Source: Pseudomonadota bacterium (lineage in GTDB: Bacteria; Pseudomonadota; Gammaproteobacteria; UBA1113). Taken from it: a stretch of DNA of 64,000 nucleotides. This document shows positions 24,277 through 33,153 of this stretch, piece by piece; the first letter of the stretch is position 1, and each line of letters opens with the position of its first letter. The notes beneath the pieces were generated by a model. The model saw nothing but the letters and a program-made list of their open reading frames with translations, was not told where the DNA came from and made no database searches. Location of the stretch: NCBI GenBank assembly GCA_021781965.1, contig JAJXVU010000008.1, forward strand, positions 1 to 64,000. Reading direction: 5' to 3'. Both the position numbers and the translations under genes were made by a program.

Positions 24277-26559
24277 TCACCCCAAGCGAGCACAAGTATG
24301 CTCCAAAATTTCGACAAAAGAGTCATTTGCCTGCCAACCATGAACACCTTCCTCATGTACTTGCAGAACACGTCGCGGTATGGGACGTCCTAATATTTCC
24401 ACTACTTTTTCAGCAACATCCTGATCTAACTGTTTTGCAATGTCATAGGTGGTTTCATTTGCTTTATTTTTCTGATTTGGATTTGCGCCATAATCAAGCA
24501 ATAGTGCAACCATTTTCACATTTCCGTTACGCACCGCTAAGTTGAGCGGCGTTTCCCCATCTGATTTCCTTGCAATATTAGGTTCGGCGCCATTATCCAG
24601 TAATTCTTGAACAACTATCGTTGGCGTTATTTCGTTAGATACTGCATAAAATAGCGTGGTACAGCCTTCTTCGTCAGTTAGGTTGTTTTTATTAAATAGG
24701 ACGGACTGCGCTATACACAATCTAGCCAATTCTTTTTTGGATTCCGTTAATTTTATTTCTTCCTGAAAACTTTCAGCACGGGCTAAATGCAACCGTGGCG
24801 GAATTTGTTTCGAGCTCAGCCAATTTGAAAGTCTAGAAACTGGGTTTATAGGAGATATATAATCGTCAATAGAAGCTACGAGAAAATGACGTATTACCTT
24901 AAATGATAGGTCTCCAAATGATTCCATTCGCAAAGAAGGGAAAAGGTAACGGGTTATATGAAGAAGAATATCTACATTAAGCGCTGGACGTTCTCTATCA
25001 GCATTACCCTGGAGTAACTGCGGCATCACTTGTAAAACCCACAAAGATAGAAGATTAATGTTCTCTTTTGCTTCCCGATTTCCCGGCATATACGCCAATA
25101 AAGGATTAATATTCTTTTTGTTTTCCCACATAACCCTCGCTTGTTGAAGGCTTAAATCATATTTATTTTTAAAATAAAAAATTTCCTGTAGTTGCTTTTT
25201 TGCTCTAGATAAAAATTCTTTGATTTCTTCTGACACCGGAGCCCGCGAAACTACCAGCGTGGCAATTAACGCATTCCTAAAAGAAGTATTCTCAAAATGC
25301 AATAAAAAATAAAACGTCGTGGCTTCAGTTTTAAATACATCGCTTCCACCAGCTAGGTTATGGACGACATGATATAGACTTGCACCTCGTTGTATGAGCC
25401 GTTGTATGAGACTCTCGAAATATGCGTAGTGACCACCTTGCATCGCGCCATAAGCAGCTCGCTCTAGACAGAAATCCCTATCTCTAGCTGAAGCTCGGTT
25501 TATGAGTATATCGCAATAGACACGATCACCACCTGATGCCGCGCCCATGGCAGCATTCTCTATCTTCGCGCCTACTGCTAGGAGTTCCTCGCAATACCTG
25601 TGGTGACTGCCCTCTGCCGCGCCTATGAGAGCATAATTTAGATTTGCACCTCGTTGTATGAGCTCATTGCAATATGCGTGGTTACCGCACCGTGCCGCAC
25701 CCATGGCGACATAACCTATGAGCTTCGCATCTAGTACAATGAGCTCCTCGCAATACGCGCGGTGACCACCCATAGCAGCACCCATGGCTACATAAACTAT
25801 GAGCTTCGCATCCAGTGCGATGAGCTCCTCGCAATACGCGCGATGACCGCCCATAGCAGCACCCTCGACGACATAACATAGGCTGGCACCTCGCTCCACG
25901 AGCTTCTTGCAATAGGCGTGCTCACCACCTTGAGCCGCGCCCAAGGCGACATCATTCAGATTTGCGCCTTGGGCTATGAGCTCCTCACAATATGCGTAGT
26001 GGCCGCCTAACGCCGCGTACAAAGCGGCTTTATTTATATTCGCGCCCCGAGCTATGAACATATCACAATATGCGTAATCGCCGCCTAGTGCCGCGCCCAT
26101 AACAGCGTATTCTAGACCCTCGCTCTGGGTGGCACCATCTAGGCTTGCGCATCGTCCTATGAGCATATTGCAATATGCGCGCTTACCGCCTAGTGCCGCA
26201 CCCAGAATAGTCCAATTTAGACCCGCACCCCGTACTATGAGCTCCTCGCAATATACGTCATCGTTGCCCAGGATCGCACCCAGGATCGCATAATTCAGAT
26301 TTGCACCTCGTGCGATGAGTTCCTCGCAATAGGCGCGATCACCGGTTAATGCCGCGCCCAGGGCAGCACAATGTAGACTTGCGCCTTGCTGTAATAAAAA
26401 CTCAACCGCCTTCTTATCTTTCTCTTGTGCAAGTTGGCTAATCGCAGAATAATGTATTTTCCCAGGCTTCCATACATCAATTGTCGTCCTTTTTAAGATT
26501 TTTGTTAGGGCTGCGATATCGCAGCTACGCGCTGCTGCTAGTATTAACTCATAGGACAT
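24277..26559 (-). CDS. Degenerate ankyrin-repeat protein with AYCEELI units (effector candidate)
   Basis: A 760-aa protein. Residues about 60-430 are built of about twelve 33-residue units of the form GAALGG-x2-AYCEELI-x-RGANLN-YA. This spacing and the helix-helix pattern fit ankyrin repeats, but the usual TPLHLA turn is missing and a Tyr-Cys is nearly invariant. Two adjacent units (DNA about 25700-25860) are almost identical, showing recent tandem duplication. Near residue 525, NVDILLHITRYLFPSL looks like a short F-box-like helix. The C-terminus (about 650-730) has standard ankyrin units (GETPLNLAVRNGNVKMVALL). There is no signal peptide. A host-directed role is likely but unproven. Confidence 0.83.
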   Translation of the reverse strand: MSYELILAAARSCDIAALTKILKRTTIDVWKPGKIHYSAISQLAQEKDKKAVEFLLQQGASLHCAALGAALTGDRAYCEELIARGANLNYAILGAILGNDDVYCEELIVRGAGLNWTILGAALGGKRAYCNMLIGRCASLDGATQSEGLEYAVMGAALGGDYAYCDMFIARGANINKAALYAALGGHYAYCEELIAQGANLNDVALGAAQGGEHAYCKKLVERGASLCYVVEGAAMGGHRAYCEELIALDAKLIVYVAMGAAMGGHRAYCEELIVLDAKLIGYVAMGAARCGNHAYCNELIQRGANLNYALIGAAEGSHHRYCEELLAVGAKIENAAMGAASGGDRVYCDILINRASARDRDFCLERAAYGAMQGGHYAYFESLIQRLIQRGASLYHVVHNLAGGSDVFKTEATTFYFLLHFENTSFRNALIATLVVSRAPVSEEIKEFLSRAKKQLQEIFYFKNKYDLSLQQARVMWENKKNINPLLAYMPGNREAKENINLLSLWVLQVMPQLLQGNADRERPALNVDILLHITRYLFPSLRMESFGDLSFKVIRHFLVASIDDYISPINPVSRLSNWLSSKQIPPRLHLARAESFQEEIKLTESKKELARLCIAQSVLFNKNNLTDEEGCTTLFYAVSNEITPTIVVQELLDNGAEPNIARKSDGETPLNLAVRNGNVKMVALLLDYGANPNQKNKANETTYDIAKQLDQDVAEKVVEILGRPIPRRVLQVHEEGVHGWQANDSFVEILEHTCARLG

Positions 26560-26697
26560 ATTGTATACCTCACTCGTTCATATTAATTTTAGTGGCTAGA
26601 ATTATAATATGAAGATTGAATCAATATAACCGGACTTTTGTGCTGGTTATTTTATGCTATACTCCACAACAGTCAAAGTTTCTTATAGGAAAACCCT

Positions 26698-27429
26698 ATG
26701 TTAGATCAAGATTTTTTGGAGAAAACCTTATTATCTATGGCTTTCCTCTGTCAGACTATGCCCAAACAAATGGTGACCATAAAGGATATTCATTCGGTTA
26801 TTATCTTTTGTTCGGACTTTCTGGCCACACGAACAGGTCTTACTATGGATCAACTGGTAGGCAAAAAAATAGGGGTATCTTTGTATGCGGGTGATGAGAC
26901 TTTTGAAAAGGTTGTCATGACAGAAGATCAGACCATTATCAATAGTCGTGTGCCCAAGGTCATATTGAAAGTAAGCAAATTCTGTGATGGATTAACGCCC
27001 CATCTCGCCATAAAAACACCCCTTATAAATCCAGAGACTAATAATGTGGTGGGGATACTCACTCAATTATATGACTTTGTCACTACCAATTTAACAAAAA
27101 ATATCATCCCAAAAATGGATGGCCATAAAAAAACAGACCATTTAAAAAACAGGCCCAAATTAAGTAAGCGTGAAAAAGAGATTATTTTCTTTTTTATGGC
27201 CAATTTAAGTAGCCAGGAAATTGCTGACACTATTAATGAACATGAAGGAAAACCTCTTACAAAAAGCACTATAGACAGTGTTTTTAACGATCAGCTTTAT
27301 TTAAAGTTTGACGTTTATAACCGCGTTGCATTGTATCAAAAGCTACAAGCTTTAGGTTATGACCAGCTGATACCCAAAACGCTGTTGTCCAAAATGTCTG
27401 TGATGCTGGATGTCATGCAAACCTATTAG
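26698..27429 (+). CDS. PAS-like sensor with LuxR-type HTH regulator
   Basis: A 243-aa regulator. The N-terminal half (about 20-140) reads like a PAS fold (FCSDFLATRTGLTMDQLVGK, then NNVVGILTQLYDF near the end of the sheet). The C-terminal half has a LuxR/GerE-like HTH: LSKREKEIIFFFMANLSSQE near 158-177, followed by a variant recognition helix (LTKSTIDSVFNDQLYLKF). The usual TVxxHxxNIxxKL pattern is altered, so target recognition may be unusual. The ATG at 26698 follows AGGAAAA at a good distance. It has no operon partner. Confidence 0.8.
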   Translation: MLDQDFLEKTLLSMAFLCQTMPKQMVTIKDIHSVIIFCSDFLATRTGLTMDQLVGKKIGVSLYAGDETFEKVVMTEDQTIINSRVPKVILKVSKFCDGLTPHLAIKTPLINPETNNVVGILTQLYDFVTTNLTKNIIPKMDGHKKTDHLKNRPKLSKREKEIIFFFMANLSSQEIADTINEHEGKPLTKSTIDSVFNDQLYLKFDVYNRVALYQKLQALGYDQLIPKTLLSKMSVMLDVMQTY

Positions 27430-27644
27430 TAGACAGTGGTAAATAATCCCACCACTACTCAAAGCTCTAGATAAAAAAGCTTTATTTAATAAGTCTTTTT
27501 CGTAATTATTCGCGCCTTGTAGTGAGAAAAACGCATATTGGATGGATTAGAGTATATTTCAGCCATCCGCTTCCTAACGGTCGCGGAGGGGGAGTAGTTA
27601 TCCTTTTTTATAATCCCTGCCAATAATCATCACTACACCCCATT

Positions 27645-27686
27645 AAAAGTGAGCCACTTATAATGGGGTTAAAAGTGGCTCACTTT
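27645..27686. repeat. Inverted repeat AAAGTGAGCCACTT / AAGTGGCTCACTTT
   Basis: AAAAGTGAGCCACTTA (27645-27660) and AAAAGTGGCTCACTTT (27671-27686) hold 13-bp inverted arms, with CCCATTA/TAATGGG sequence alongside. The GTGGCTCACTTT core resembles the ends of some IS21-type elements, and this may be an insertion-sequence scar. No transposase is near. Confidence 0.45.
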
Positions 27687-27721
27687 GTCGGAAAACCGTA
27701 ATGCGGATCACTTTAGGTCTA

Positions 27722-28645
27722 CTACAACAACCCCTGTTGCTGTAAAAACAGCCTCATCTGCTGATATGCTTTAGCGTCATACGCAGTGGGTCTGCGCGCA
27801 AAATGGGATAAAGTTTCAAACCAAGCGCGGCGATTCAATTCATTGTTTAGCTCTGGATAGGCCTTAGCAAAAGCCTGCCAAGATTCTTCGGGATGGTTGA
27901 GCAAATAGGCCGTGCCTTGTTGTAAGGCCGTGGTAAACTTAGCAAGCGCTGGATCGCCCGCTTCTTTTTTGCTGGTTACGAAAATAAGTTCTTCGTAATT
28001 CGGAATTTCATAGTCTTCCACATAAAATAGTTTTGGTTCTTGCCCCGCTAAAACAATTTCATTGGGTTCAAAATTACGCATGGCTCCCGTGACTACATCC
28101 ACTTGATGCGCTAATAAAGGTTGAGTTAAGTTATAGTGTATATTAATCAGCGTCACGTCTTTTTCGGTTAATCCGGCTTGCTTTAATACTCTAGTCAACA
28201 TAACGCCGTCTACATCACCCGATGAATAGCCTATGCGCTTACCTTTAAAGTCTTGAATGCTGTGTATACCACTGTCTTGCAACGTGATCATACAATCGAG
28301 TGGTGTAGCCACTAAGGTCGCAAGCCACACTAAAGGTAAACCTTGTTTTTGCGCAATTAAAAATTTAGGCTCATAAGTAATGGCAATATCTGCTTTGCCT
28401 GCGGCTACCCATTTGGGTGGATCAGCAGGATCCGTGGGATTAATCCATTCTACATCCAAACCTTGCGCTGCAAAAAAACCTTGCCATTTAGCTACAAAAA
28501 GTGGCGCATGATCGGGATTCATGAACCAATCTAAAATAACCGTAAGGTGACGTGGTTTTACCTCTGGTTTAACCATGGCAGCGGATAGGCTTAGGCTATA
28601 AGTCCACAGTAAAATAACACTCAATATTACAATTATTTTTTTCAT
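27722..28645 (-). CDS. thiY: ABC transporter substrate-binding protein, NMT1/THI5-like (ThiY)
   Basis: A 307-aa periplasmic binding protein. A Sec signal peptide covers residues 1-23 (IIVILSVILLWTYSLSLSAA). The mature start VILDWFMNPDHAPLFVAKWQ near 36-55 is the hallmark of the THI5/ThiY family that binds HMP-type pyrimidine precursors of thiamine. CMITLQDSGI near 118 and GYSSGDVDGVML near 138 follow. It is encoded after its permease and ATPase (order Z-X-Y along the transcript). The substrate is inferred from the family. I see no TPP riboswitch in the 50-bp leader before the ATPase gene. Confidence 0.82.
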   Translation of the reverse strand: MKKIIVILSVILLWTYSLSLSAAMVKPEVKPRHLTVILDWFMNPDHAPLFVAKWQGFFAAQGLDVEWINPTDPADPPKWVAAGKADIAITYEPKFLIAQKQGLPLVWLATLVATPLDCMITLQDSGIHSIQDFKGKRIGYSSGDVDGVMLTRVLKQAGLTEKDVTLINIHYNLTQPLLAHQVDVVTGAMRNFEPNEIVLAGQEPKLFYVEDYEIPNYEELIFVTSKKEAGDPALAKFTTALQQGTAYLLNHPEESWQAFAKAYPELNNELNRRAWFETLSHFARRPTAYDAKAYQQMRLFLQQQGLL

Positions 28646-28652
28646 TTTTTCC

Positions 28653-29381
28653 CTAATGCCAAGTAATTAATTTTTTTAATAATCTATCGACTAAAGCGTA
28701 TAATAACAAAGTCCACAGGGTAATCGCCATCAATGCGGCAAACATCCAATCGATTTGCATACGTGCATTGGCGTTTAACATCAAATAGCCTAAACCATGA
28801 CTAGAGCCTACCCATTCTCCCACCACTGCACCCATGGGCGCTAATACGGCAGCAACTCGTAATCCAGAAGCCAGATTTGGTAAAGCTGCAGGAAAACAAA
28901 TAAACCACAATGTCGCTGATTTTTTAGCATTCATCGTTTTGGCTAAATCCAGCCATTCCGGTTTGGTACGTCTTAAACCATCGTAAAATGCCGAGGTGAT
29001 AGGGAAAAACATCATGATCAACGCGGTAACTACTTTAGAACTCATGCCATAACCTAACCATACTACCAATAACGGTGCTAAAGCAAAAGTCGGTAACGCT
29101 TGACTCACCAATACCCACGGAAATAGCCACGATCGCGCCCAAGTAAAATACGCCAAGATCAAAGCCGTTACACTACCAACGACCGCCGCTAAAATAAAAG
29201 AGGCGATCGTTTCCCATAAAGTCGGTAAACTTTGTTGCAATAAGATAGGCCAGCCATGCCACCATACCAATAACACTTGCCACGGGCTAGGTAAAATATA
29301 CGGTGGTAAATGATACAACCATATTAAGACCTGCCACAGTAATATTAAACTAACTACAGATATCAAGCTGCGTTTTAACAT
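28653..29381 (-). CDS. thiX: ABC transporter permease (ThiX-like)
   Basis: A 242-aa inner-membrane permease of the BPD_transp_1 class (TauC/SsuC-like) with about six helices. The EAA-type coupling loop is AKTMNAKKSATLWFICFPAALP (in parts near 155-176). ATG 29381 overlaps the stop of the ATPase gene (TAATG) and gives MLKRSLISV. The 10-residue longer version from 29411 is within the ATPase gene and less likely. It lies 7 bp from the binding-protein gene. Confidence 0.86.
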   Translation of the reverse strand: MLKRSLISVVSLILLWQVLIWLYHLPPYILPSPWQVLLVWWHGWPILLQQSLPTLWETIASFILAAVVGSVTALILAYFTWARSWLFPWVLVSQALPTFALAPLLVVWLGYGMSSKVVTALIMMFFPITSAFYDGLRRTKPEWLDLAKTMNAKKSATLWFICFPAALPNLASGLRVAAVLAPMGAVVGEWVGSSHGLGYLMLNANARMQIDWMFAALMAITLWTLLLYALVDRLLKKLITWH

Positions 29382-30154
29382 TAAACCAGATCTCCACTCG
29401 TGCGTTGGCAAAGGGCCGCAATGAGTTCGGCTTCTAAAGCGATAATATTACTTTGCCGTACATCGCGCGGCACGCTTTCTGTAGGCTCAACTTGGTAGTT
29501 GATGCGCGCGGGTTGTCCTATTAATACAAAAATAGCTTGACCTACACGCAACGCTTCTAAGGGATCGTGTGTAACCCAAAATACGGTGCGCCCTTGTAAC
29601 ACTTCGACGGCTAAAGCTTGTAATTCTAATTTGCGTACTACATCCAGGGCGCTAAATGGTTCGTCCATTAAAACAATGGGTTTATCTTCAAATAATGTAC
29701 GTGCCAAAGCGACGCGCTGACGCATGCCCTGCGATAAACTATCGGGGTTATCATCCGCGCGATTTAAAAGACCTACCTGCTGCAAATGATAAAGTGCTCG
29801 CTCTTTATTGTCTTTAGAAACACGCCAACGACAATGCCTTAACTTTTCACCTAACATAACATTGTCTAATACCGATGCCCAGGGCATTAATAAATCGGTT
29901 TGTGCCATATAGGCCACGCGCCCTAACAGTGGCTCACCATCCGTAGCAACTATTTCGCCATCACCAGAGGCTAAGGGTAAGATCCCTGCAATTAATTGCA
30001 GTAAGCTGGATTTGCCCACCCCACTAGGCCCCAGTAGGCAACTGCATTTTGCTGCGGGTAAGCGCAAAGACAGCTGTTTAAAGACAAATTGTCCGGCATA
30101 CAGCAAAGAAATGCGTTTTAAATCAATGCCTGGGGCATTTAACATGGCGTTCAT
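29381..30154 (-). CDS. thiZ: ABC transporter ATP-binding protein (ThiZ-like)
   Basis: An ATPase of about 257 aa. Walker A is LLGPSGVGKSSLLQ. The signature is LSQGMRQRVALARTL, with Gln at the usual second Gly. Walker B is PIVLMDEPFSALD. The H-loop is VFWVTHDPLEAL. It is shorter than full sulfonate/taurine ATPases. AAAAGGAAA just before ATG 30154 supports this start; upstream ATG 30172 lacks a site and ATG 30145 is also possible. It heads the three-gene transporter operon and is divergent from dut. Confidence 0.86.
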   Translation of the reverse strand: MNAMLNAPGIDLKRISLLYAGQFVFKQLSLRLPAAKCSCLLGPSGVGKSSLLQLIAGILPLASGDGEIVATDGEPLLGRVAYMAQTDLLMPWASVLDNVMLGEKLRHCRWRVSKDNKERALYHLQQVGLLNRADDNPDSLSQGMRQRVALARTLFEDKPIVLMDEPFSALDVVRKLELQALAVEVLQGRTVFWVTHDPLEALRVGQAIFVLIGQPARINYQVEPTESVPRDVRQSNIIALEAELIAALCQRTSGDLV

Positions 30155-30235
30155 TTTCCTTTTATAGTGCATTTAGGTTACAATGATGGCAGTACATACT
30201 AGCATATTGTTTAATAGAATGGATTGGTAATTATT

Positions 30236-30718
30236 ATGACAAAGAGACAAAAGATTCAACTAAAAATCTTGGATGAAAGAATTGGCACGGAATATCCGTT
30301 GCCCAATTATGGCACACCCGGAGCTGCAGGCATTGATCTGCGCGCCATCATCGATGAACCTTTATCTTTAGCGCCAGGACAAACTGAACTCATTCCTACG
30401 GGAATCTCCATATATATAGCCGATCCCAACATTGCTGCCACTATTTTGCCGCGCTCGGGCTTAGGCCATAAACACGGCATAGTTTTAGGCAATTTAGTAG
30501 GGCTCATCGATTCCGATTATCAAGGACCCTTGATGATATCTTGCTGGAATCGCGGCAATACCGTTTTTAGCATCATGCCTGGCGATAGAATCGCACAATT
30601 GGTTTTTCTACCGGTGATACAAGTGGAGTTTGAATCGGTGTCTGACTACACTCGTTCACAACGCGGCGAAGGCGGCTTTGGTCATACGGGCATCAACGAA
30701 ACAGCAGAGGTGCAATAA
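30236..30718 (+). CDS. dut: Deoxyuridine 5'-triphosphate nucleotidohydrolase
   Basis: A 160-aa trimeric dUTPase that makes dUMP and keeps uracil out of DNA. All five motifs are present: [49 protein letters not shown]; and the C-terminal P-loop-like [13 protein letters not shown] 30236 is preferred to TTG 30224 by family length. It is the first gene of a compact run with fmt and rsmB. Confidence 0.96.
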   Translation: MTKRQKIQLKILDERIGTEYPLPNYGTPGAAGIDLRAIIDEPLSLAPGQTELIPTGISIYIADPNIAATILPRSGLGHKHGIVLGNLVGLIDSDYQGPLMISCWNRGNTVFSIMPGDRIAQLVFLPVIQVEFESVSDYTRSQRGEGGFGHTGINETAEVQ

Positions 30719-31657
30719 TTGCGAATTCTATTTGCAGGTTCGAATGATTTTTCCAATGCTATTTTGAATGCCTTGTTGCAGCAAGGCGAAAATATCATTC
30801 ATGTATTAACACAAGCGGATAAACCAGCTGGGCGCGGCAGACATGCGCATGCAACGCCGGTAAAAGAAACGGCTCTGGCACATCATATTCCTGTTTCCAC
30901 GCCACACACTTTGCGCGATGCTACCATACAAGCCGAATTACAAGCTTTAAATGCGGATGTACTATTGGTAGTTGCTTATGGTTTATTACTACCACAAGCG
31001 GTATTATCTTTAACGCCCTATCCCATCAATGTACATCCCTCATTATTGCCACGTTGGCGCGGCGCTAGTCCTATAGAAAGCCCTATTTTAGCAGGCGATA
31101 CAATGAGCGGTGTTACGATTATGGAAATGGTTGCAGCCTTAGACGCAGGCCCTATGCTAAAACAACAAGCCATTACACTTGCTGCGGATGAAACGCGCGA
31201 TAGTTTGTATCAACACTTAACACCACTCAGCATTGAACTGTTAAACGCAACTTTAAACGATATTCGTCAGCATACAGTACAAAAAACGCCACAAGACGAT
31301 GCACTCGCTTGTTATGCGCATAAATGGACTAAAGAAGATTTACGTTTAAATTGGTTACACAGTGCGGTGGAATTAGATCGCCACGTACGTGCCTTTGCCA
31401 TGAATCCTGGGGCTTATACGTTACTAGACGATACCCCCATTAAAATATTGCGAGCTCACAGTGACGACAGCTTAGACAATAAGCCTAAAAATGCAGGCCA
31501 CATTTGTCAGGTAACCCGTCAGGGATTGTGGGTACAAACTGCGGCCCATCATTTATGCATCACTGAAATTCAAATTGCAGGTAAAAAACCCATGTCACTA
31601 CAAGATGCTTTAAACGGTTATAGCCATTGGTTTACAGTAGGGCGTGCATTCACATGA
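30719..31657 (+). CDS. fmt: Methionyl-tRNA formyltransferase
   Basis: A 312-aa enzyme that formylates initiator Met-tRNA using 10-formyl-THF. The N-terminal formyltransferase domain has VLTQADKPAGRGR near 35-47 and NVHPSLLPRWRGASPI near 108-123 (the usual NVHASLLPRWRGAAPI). The C-terminal OB-like domain is about 205-312. Translation begins at TTG 30719, immediately after the dut stop, with AGAGGTG inside the dut end as ribosome-binding site. It overlaps rsmB by 4 bp. Confidence 0.95.
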   Translation: MRILFAGSNDFSNAILNALLQQGENIIHVLTQADKPAGRGRHAHATPVKETALAHHIPVSTPHTLRDATIQAELQALNADVLLVVAYGLLLPQAVLSLTPYPINVHPSLLPRWRGASPIESPILAGDTMSGVTIMEMVAALDAGPMLKQQAITLAADETRDSLYQHLTPLSIELLNATLNDIRQHTVQKTPQDDALACYAHKWTKEDLRLNWLHSAVELDRHVRAFAMNPGAYTLLDDTPIKILRAHSDDSLDNKPKNAGHICQVTRQGLWVQTAAHHLCITEIQIAGKKPMSLQDALNGYSHWFTVGRAFT

Positions 31658-32955
31658 AGACTTCCAATTTACAAGCGCGTGCTAACAACGTGTTATGCGA
31701 TGTGATCCTTGAAGGTTACTCTTTAGATGAAGCCTTGAGTCACGCACTCAAAAAGAACAATGCGCAAAAAGGATTGCTGCAAGAATTATGCTACGGCACA
31801 CTACGCCATTATGAATACTTAGTACATATCCTAGATCAACTGTTACAAAAACCGCTTAAAAAAGGCGATGGTGATATTGAAATTCTGTTGTTATTGGGTT
31901 TATATCAATTGCAAGAAACGCATATGCCAGAAGCTGTGAGTGTGGCTGAAACAGTAAATGCCGTTCAGAAAACATGGGCTAAGGGTTTGGTCAATGCGGT
32001 ATTGCGCAATTTTCTGCGCGCAAAAGCCACATTGACCGCTGTAGACAATATGCCGGAAAGTGTTCTATATTTACATCCACAGTGGATGATTGATTTGTGG
32101 AAAAAAGCATTTCCACAGCATTGGCAAGCTATTTGCAAGGCCAATAATGAGCGCCCGCCTATGAGCTTACGCATCAATTTAGCTCGTATTGAAAAAGAGG
32201 CGTATTACGCACTATTAACTGAAAATAATATTGCATTTCACGATGTGCCCGCCATTCCTAGCGCTGTCATTTTAGACAAAGCCATGGGAGTCGATACCTT
32301 ACCCGGATTTAGCGAAGGCAAAGTATCCGTACAAGATTGTGGCGCGCAAGTTTTAATGTCGTTGCTAGATTTAAAACCTGAATTGAATATTTTAGATGCT
32401 TGCAGCGCACCCGGTGGAAAATTATTGCATCTATTGGAAAGTGCCGATCCATCCGTTAAAGTGACCGCCGTAGAAATCGACCCGAACCGTATGTTAAAAA
32501 TAAAAGATAACTTACAGCGCTTACACTATAATAAGCGTGCCAAATTGATCACCGCCGATATCTTAGACACCAAAGCTTGGTCAGAAGGCGAATGTTATGA
32601 TCGCATTATTGCCGATGTGCCCTGCTCTGCTACAGGCGTTATACGTAGACATCCCGATATTAAGCTATTACGGCAAGAAGAAGATATAGAACAATTTGCA
32701 ATGACACAATATGAAATTCTAGAAACGTTGTGGCTTGCTTTAAAACCTGAGGGCATCTTAATTTACATCACTTGCTCTATTTGTCCACAAGAAAATGAAG
32801 AGCTGATTCAACAGTTCTTAGCCTATAATCCAGACGCGCAGTGTTTGCCTATTGTGGCACAACAAGGCTTAGCACTAACCTATGGCTATCAATTTCTACC
32901 CGGCCTGTATCCAGGCGATGGTTTTTATTATGCAAAATTGCACAAATTGGCTTAA
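31654..32955 (+). CDS. rsmB: 16S rRNA (cytosine-967-C5) methyltransferase RsmB
   Basis: A 433-aa protein. It has an N-terminal NusB-like domain (about 1-140) and a SAM-dependent m5C methyltransferase domain. SAM binding is DACSAPGGKLLHLLE (about 248-262). The two catalytic Cys are in ADVPCSATGVIRRHPD (about 317-332) and ITCSICPQENEE (about 370-381). ATG 31654 overlaps the fmt stop (ATGA), the usual fmt-rsmB coupling. Confidence 0.95.
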   Translation: MKTSNLQARANNVLCDVILEGYSLDEALSHALKKNNAQKGLLQELCYGTLRHYEYLVHILDQLLQKPLKKGDGDIEILLLLGLYQLQETHMPEAVSVAETVNAVQKTWAKGLVNAVLRNFLRAKATLTAVDNMPESVLYLHPQWMIDLWKKAFPQHWQAICKANNERPPMSLRINLARIEKEAYYALLTENNIAFHDVPAIPSAVILDKAMGVDTLPGFSEGKVSVQDCGAQVLMSLLDLKPELNILDACSAPGGKLLHLLESADPSVKVTAVEIDPNRMLKIKDNLQRLHYNKRAKLITADILDTKAWSEGECYDRIIADVPCSATGVIRRHPDIKLLRQEEDIEQFAMTQYEILETLWLALKPEGILIYITCSICPQENEELIQQFLAYNPDAQCLPIVAQQGLALTYGYQFLPGLYPGDGFYYAKLHKLA

Positions 32956-33153
32956 TCGCAGCATATACTCAAAGCGATTTGGTTTTAGGCGAGAAAACTA
33001 GTCCTCAAGCACCAGGAGTGACGTACTCTGTCATATACTGGTGCGAGATGGGCGACAGCAACAAAGCCTACAACCAAAGCACGAAGAGTACATTGCCTCT
33101 TATGGCTATTTATGCTCTAATGATCTACATCATTATTCTAGGGGATAGGGACT

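Noticed and set aside
25682-25912. ORF in the repeat part of the AYCEELI gene, and a possible CRISPR-like periodicity
   Set aside because: The 99-bp period equals 33 codons of the repeat protein; there are no spacers, and the ORF is a shifted reading of the same repeats.
30173-30235. TPP riboswitch before the ThiZ-like gene
   Set aside because: The leader is too short and lacks the CTGAGA core; it is shared with dut.
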